This document shows, piece after piece, positions 62,661 through 64,000 of a stretch of DNA of 64,000 bases; position 1 is the first letter of the stretch, and the number at the start of each line of letters is the position of its first letter. The notes under the pieces are model-generated. The model was not told the DNA's origin. It made no database searches and saw only the letters and a list, made by a program, of their open reading frames with translations. The DNA is taken from the NCBI GenBank assembly GCA_963732365.1, contig CAVSZC010000005.1, positions 744,001 through 808,000 on the forward strand, written 5' to 3'. The position numbers and the translations under genes were made by a program. This DNA is from SR-FBR-E99 sp963732365 (lineage in GTDB: Bacteria > Bacteroidota > Bacteroidia > Bacteroidales > VadinHA17).

Positions 62661-64000
62661 TTACTGCCTGATATCCATCTCCTTAAGGAGGTGGCCGGCG
62701 CCGGAGTAGATGTCAATGACCCAGAGCACATAACGGATGTCAACATTGATACATCTCTGCAGGTCAGGTTCGAATGCTATGTTACCTGTCATCGCTTCCC
62801 AGTTGCCGTCAAAGGCCAGACCGATGAGTTCACCGTTGCCGTTGATGACCGGACTGCCCGAGTTACCGCCCGTGATGTCATTGTCTGTGATGAAACAAAC
62901 TGGCATGTAACCCTCCGGTGCAGCATATCTGCCGAACTCTTTCTTGTTGTACAGTTCGAACATACGCTCGGGCAGGTCAAACTCATAGTCGTCCTCCTTG
63001 TACTTCTGGATGACACCGTCAAGGGTCGTGTACCAGTTGTAATGCACTGCATCATAAGGATAGTAATCAAGCACCTTGCCGTAGGTGAGTCTCATGGTGA
63101 AGTTGGCATCAGGATACTGAGTCTTGTCAGGTGCATACTCCATCACACCGGCCAGGTACGTACGCTGTCCCTTTGAAAGGTCAGCGCTGAAACCGGCAAG
63201 GTCTTTCTGAAGTGTTGTACCTACAGCTGATATTGATTTTGCAGCAATGAATGCAGGGTCTTTTGAAAGGACCTTGATGTCAGGTTTTGCCAGGAAAGCC
63301 TTGAGTTTATCGGGAGTGGTAAAGAGAGACTTCGTGAACATGTCATCGACAAATGCGTCAATGTTGCCTTTGAACTTCTTGTCGATAGTGGCATAGAAGT
63401 CAGGCCAGTATTTCGGATCGATGTCAGCCTTGTAGAGTTTGATCATCGCCTTGGTCACCTTCCTGTCAGTCGGGTAATTGTAATCGCCGTAGAAGTTATC
63501 AAGGTTATTTGATATCCTGCCGGTCATGTCGGCTACCTTGTCTGCTTCGCCTTTTGTCAGAGCCTCTTCCAGCGCTGTCATCTGTGATGCAAAGGCGATC
63601 ATCTCGCATGAACCCCTGAAGGTCTCGCTAAGGTACTGCTGCACGTTGTATTTCTCTGCCCTGTTCTTGACAGCATTCTCAATGAGTGAGAGGGCATTGC
63701 CGTACTTCCCGGTACGGGCGGCGTCAGCATTGACCCATTTCATGAATTCAGCCTCGAAGGCTGCCTTCTTTGAAGCTGTGCGCAGTCTCTCCAGACCTTC
63801 GTTCTGACCAATTGAGAACTTCCAGTAGTTTGATGAACCTGCGTACTTTGACGAGTACTGGATGTTGACTTTCGGGTCGGCCATCATATCTTCCATCCAT
63901 ATCTCCTGGCGTTCGCCGCGGATCTTGATCCTGTTGGCATTGGTGATCTTCATTGCCTCTTCAACCTCGAATGAGGTCATATACCTGGTGGTACCGCCAG
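62661..64000 (-). CDS. S46-family dipeptidyl-peptidase (DPP7/DPP11 type), C-terminal part
   Basis: The gene runs off the window; 446 codons and the stop are visible. GGTTRYMTSFEVEE at the edge and the catalytic serine in FITDNDITGGNSGSPVINGNGEL (near residue 390 of the visible part) are typical of S46 peptidases. These are periplasmic serine enzymes that cut dipeptides from oligopeptides and are common in protein-fermenting Bacteroidota. The helical cap domain is present. The histidine and aspartate of the triad are upstream of the window. DPP7 (hydrophobic) versus DPP11 (acidic) specificity cannot be decided from this part. A terminator follows the stop. Confidence 0.92.
   Translation of the reverse strand, partial: GGTTRYMTSFEVEEAMKITNANRIKIRGERQEIWMEDMMADPKVNIQYSSKYAGSSNYWKFSIGQNEGLERLRTASKKAAFEAEFMKWVNADAARTGKYGNALSLIENAVKNRAEKYNVQQYLSETFRGSCEMIAFASQMTALEEALTKGEADKVADMTGRISNNLDNFYGDYNYPTDRKVTKAMIKLYKADIDPKYWPDFYATIDKKFKGNIDAFVDDMFTKSLFTTPDKLKAFLAKPDIKVLSKDPAFIAAKSISAVGTTLQKDLAGFSADLSKGQRTYLAGVMEYAPDKTQYPDANFTMRLTYGKVLDYYPYDAVHYNWYTTLDGVIQKYKEDDYEFDLPERMFELYNKKEFGRYAAPEGYMPVCFITDNDITGGNSGSPVINGNGELIGLAFDGNWEAMTGNIAFEPDLQRCINVDIRYVLWVIDIYSGAGHLLKEMDIRQ

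Noticed and set aside
1..64000. tRNA, rRNA or riboswitch genes
   Set aside because: Gaps are short or filled with repeats; no cloverleaf, rRNA or known riboswitch core was recognised by eye. A covariance-model scan would be decisive.

Overview
The window looks like chromosomal DNA of an uncultured, probably anaerobic member of the Bacteroidota (Bacteroidales/Marinilabiliales-like). The evidence is the gene content: TamL-type BamA lipoprotein next to TamB, DUF4251, DUF5916, PorT-like barrels, SiaC/DUF1987 and S46 peptidase. Several intergenic gaps also carry the Bacteroidota promoter pattern TTG/TTTG, about 18-21 bases, then TAnnTTTG. Shine-Dalgarno sequences are mostly absent. No rRNA, tRNA, transposase or phage gene was recognised.

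Layout. 0-5.3 kb: the end of a porin, a frame-broken SLC13 dicarboxylate carrier, a TetR regulator, two small secreted proteins, a PPK2-type polyphosphate kinase and a heavily frame-broken outer-membrane barrel. 5.4-13.0 kb: a long minus-strand run with a Dcu C4-dicarboxylate carrier, an AI-2E/PerM transporter, three outer-membrane barrels, a DUF4956 membrane protein and a CotH-like secreted protein. 13.1-21.7 kb, plus strand: a BamA-like barrel, a complete RND efflux system (adaptor, pump, outer-membrane factor), a K+ channel and a ZIP metal transporter. 21.7-22.0 kb is an island of short palindromes. 22.6-32.1 kb: a plus-strand envelope run, TamB-TamL-BamA-like, followed by a pair related to Bacillus ytfI-ytfJ.

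32.2-49.7 kb is the most distinctive part: a compact anaerobic purine/urate-type catabolic cluster. Seven minus-strand genes run with overlaps or short gaps: an FeS/FAD xanthine dehydrogenase subunit, its molybdenum subunit, ygfK, two fold-type II PLP enzymes, an FeS-Mo fused XdhD-type dehydrogenase, and ssnA. Two plus-strand genes diverge from the same 65-base gap (ygeY, ygeW). A third transcript carries hyuA behind a secreted glycosidase-like gene. These families (xdh, ygfK, ssnA, ygeY, ygeW, hyuA) are the ones tied to selenium-dependent molybdenum hydroxylases and, in recent gut-anaerobe work, to urate breakdown. A canonical ygeX (diaminopropionate ammonia-lyase) is not seen. The two other PLP enzymes sit where it might be expected.

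49.7-64 kb: a secreted TIM-barrel protein, an SDR-like protein, an intergenic family of palindromes sharing one 7-base core, an M28 peptidase lipoprotein, a frame-broken anaerobic sulfatase maturase, Tag glycosylase, two tandem 2.6-kb DUF5916 genes, then a small housekeeping block (YbaK/ProX editing protein, SiaC, RNase HI, MarC) bracketed by inverted copies of a TTCGACAGGCTCAGGGACC-type repeat, and the C-terminal part of an S46 peptidase running off the end. Three genes (SLC13, the OmpA-like barrel, the sulfatase maturase) are broken only by small frameshifts, which may be assembly indels rather than real decay.
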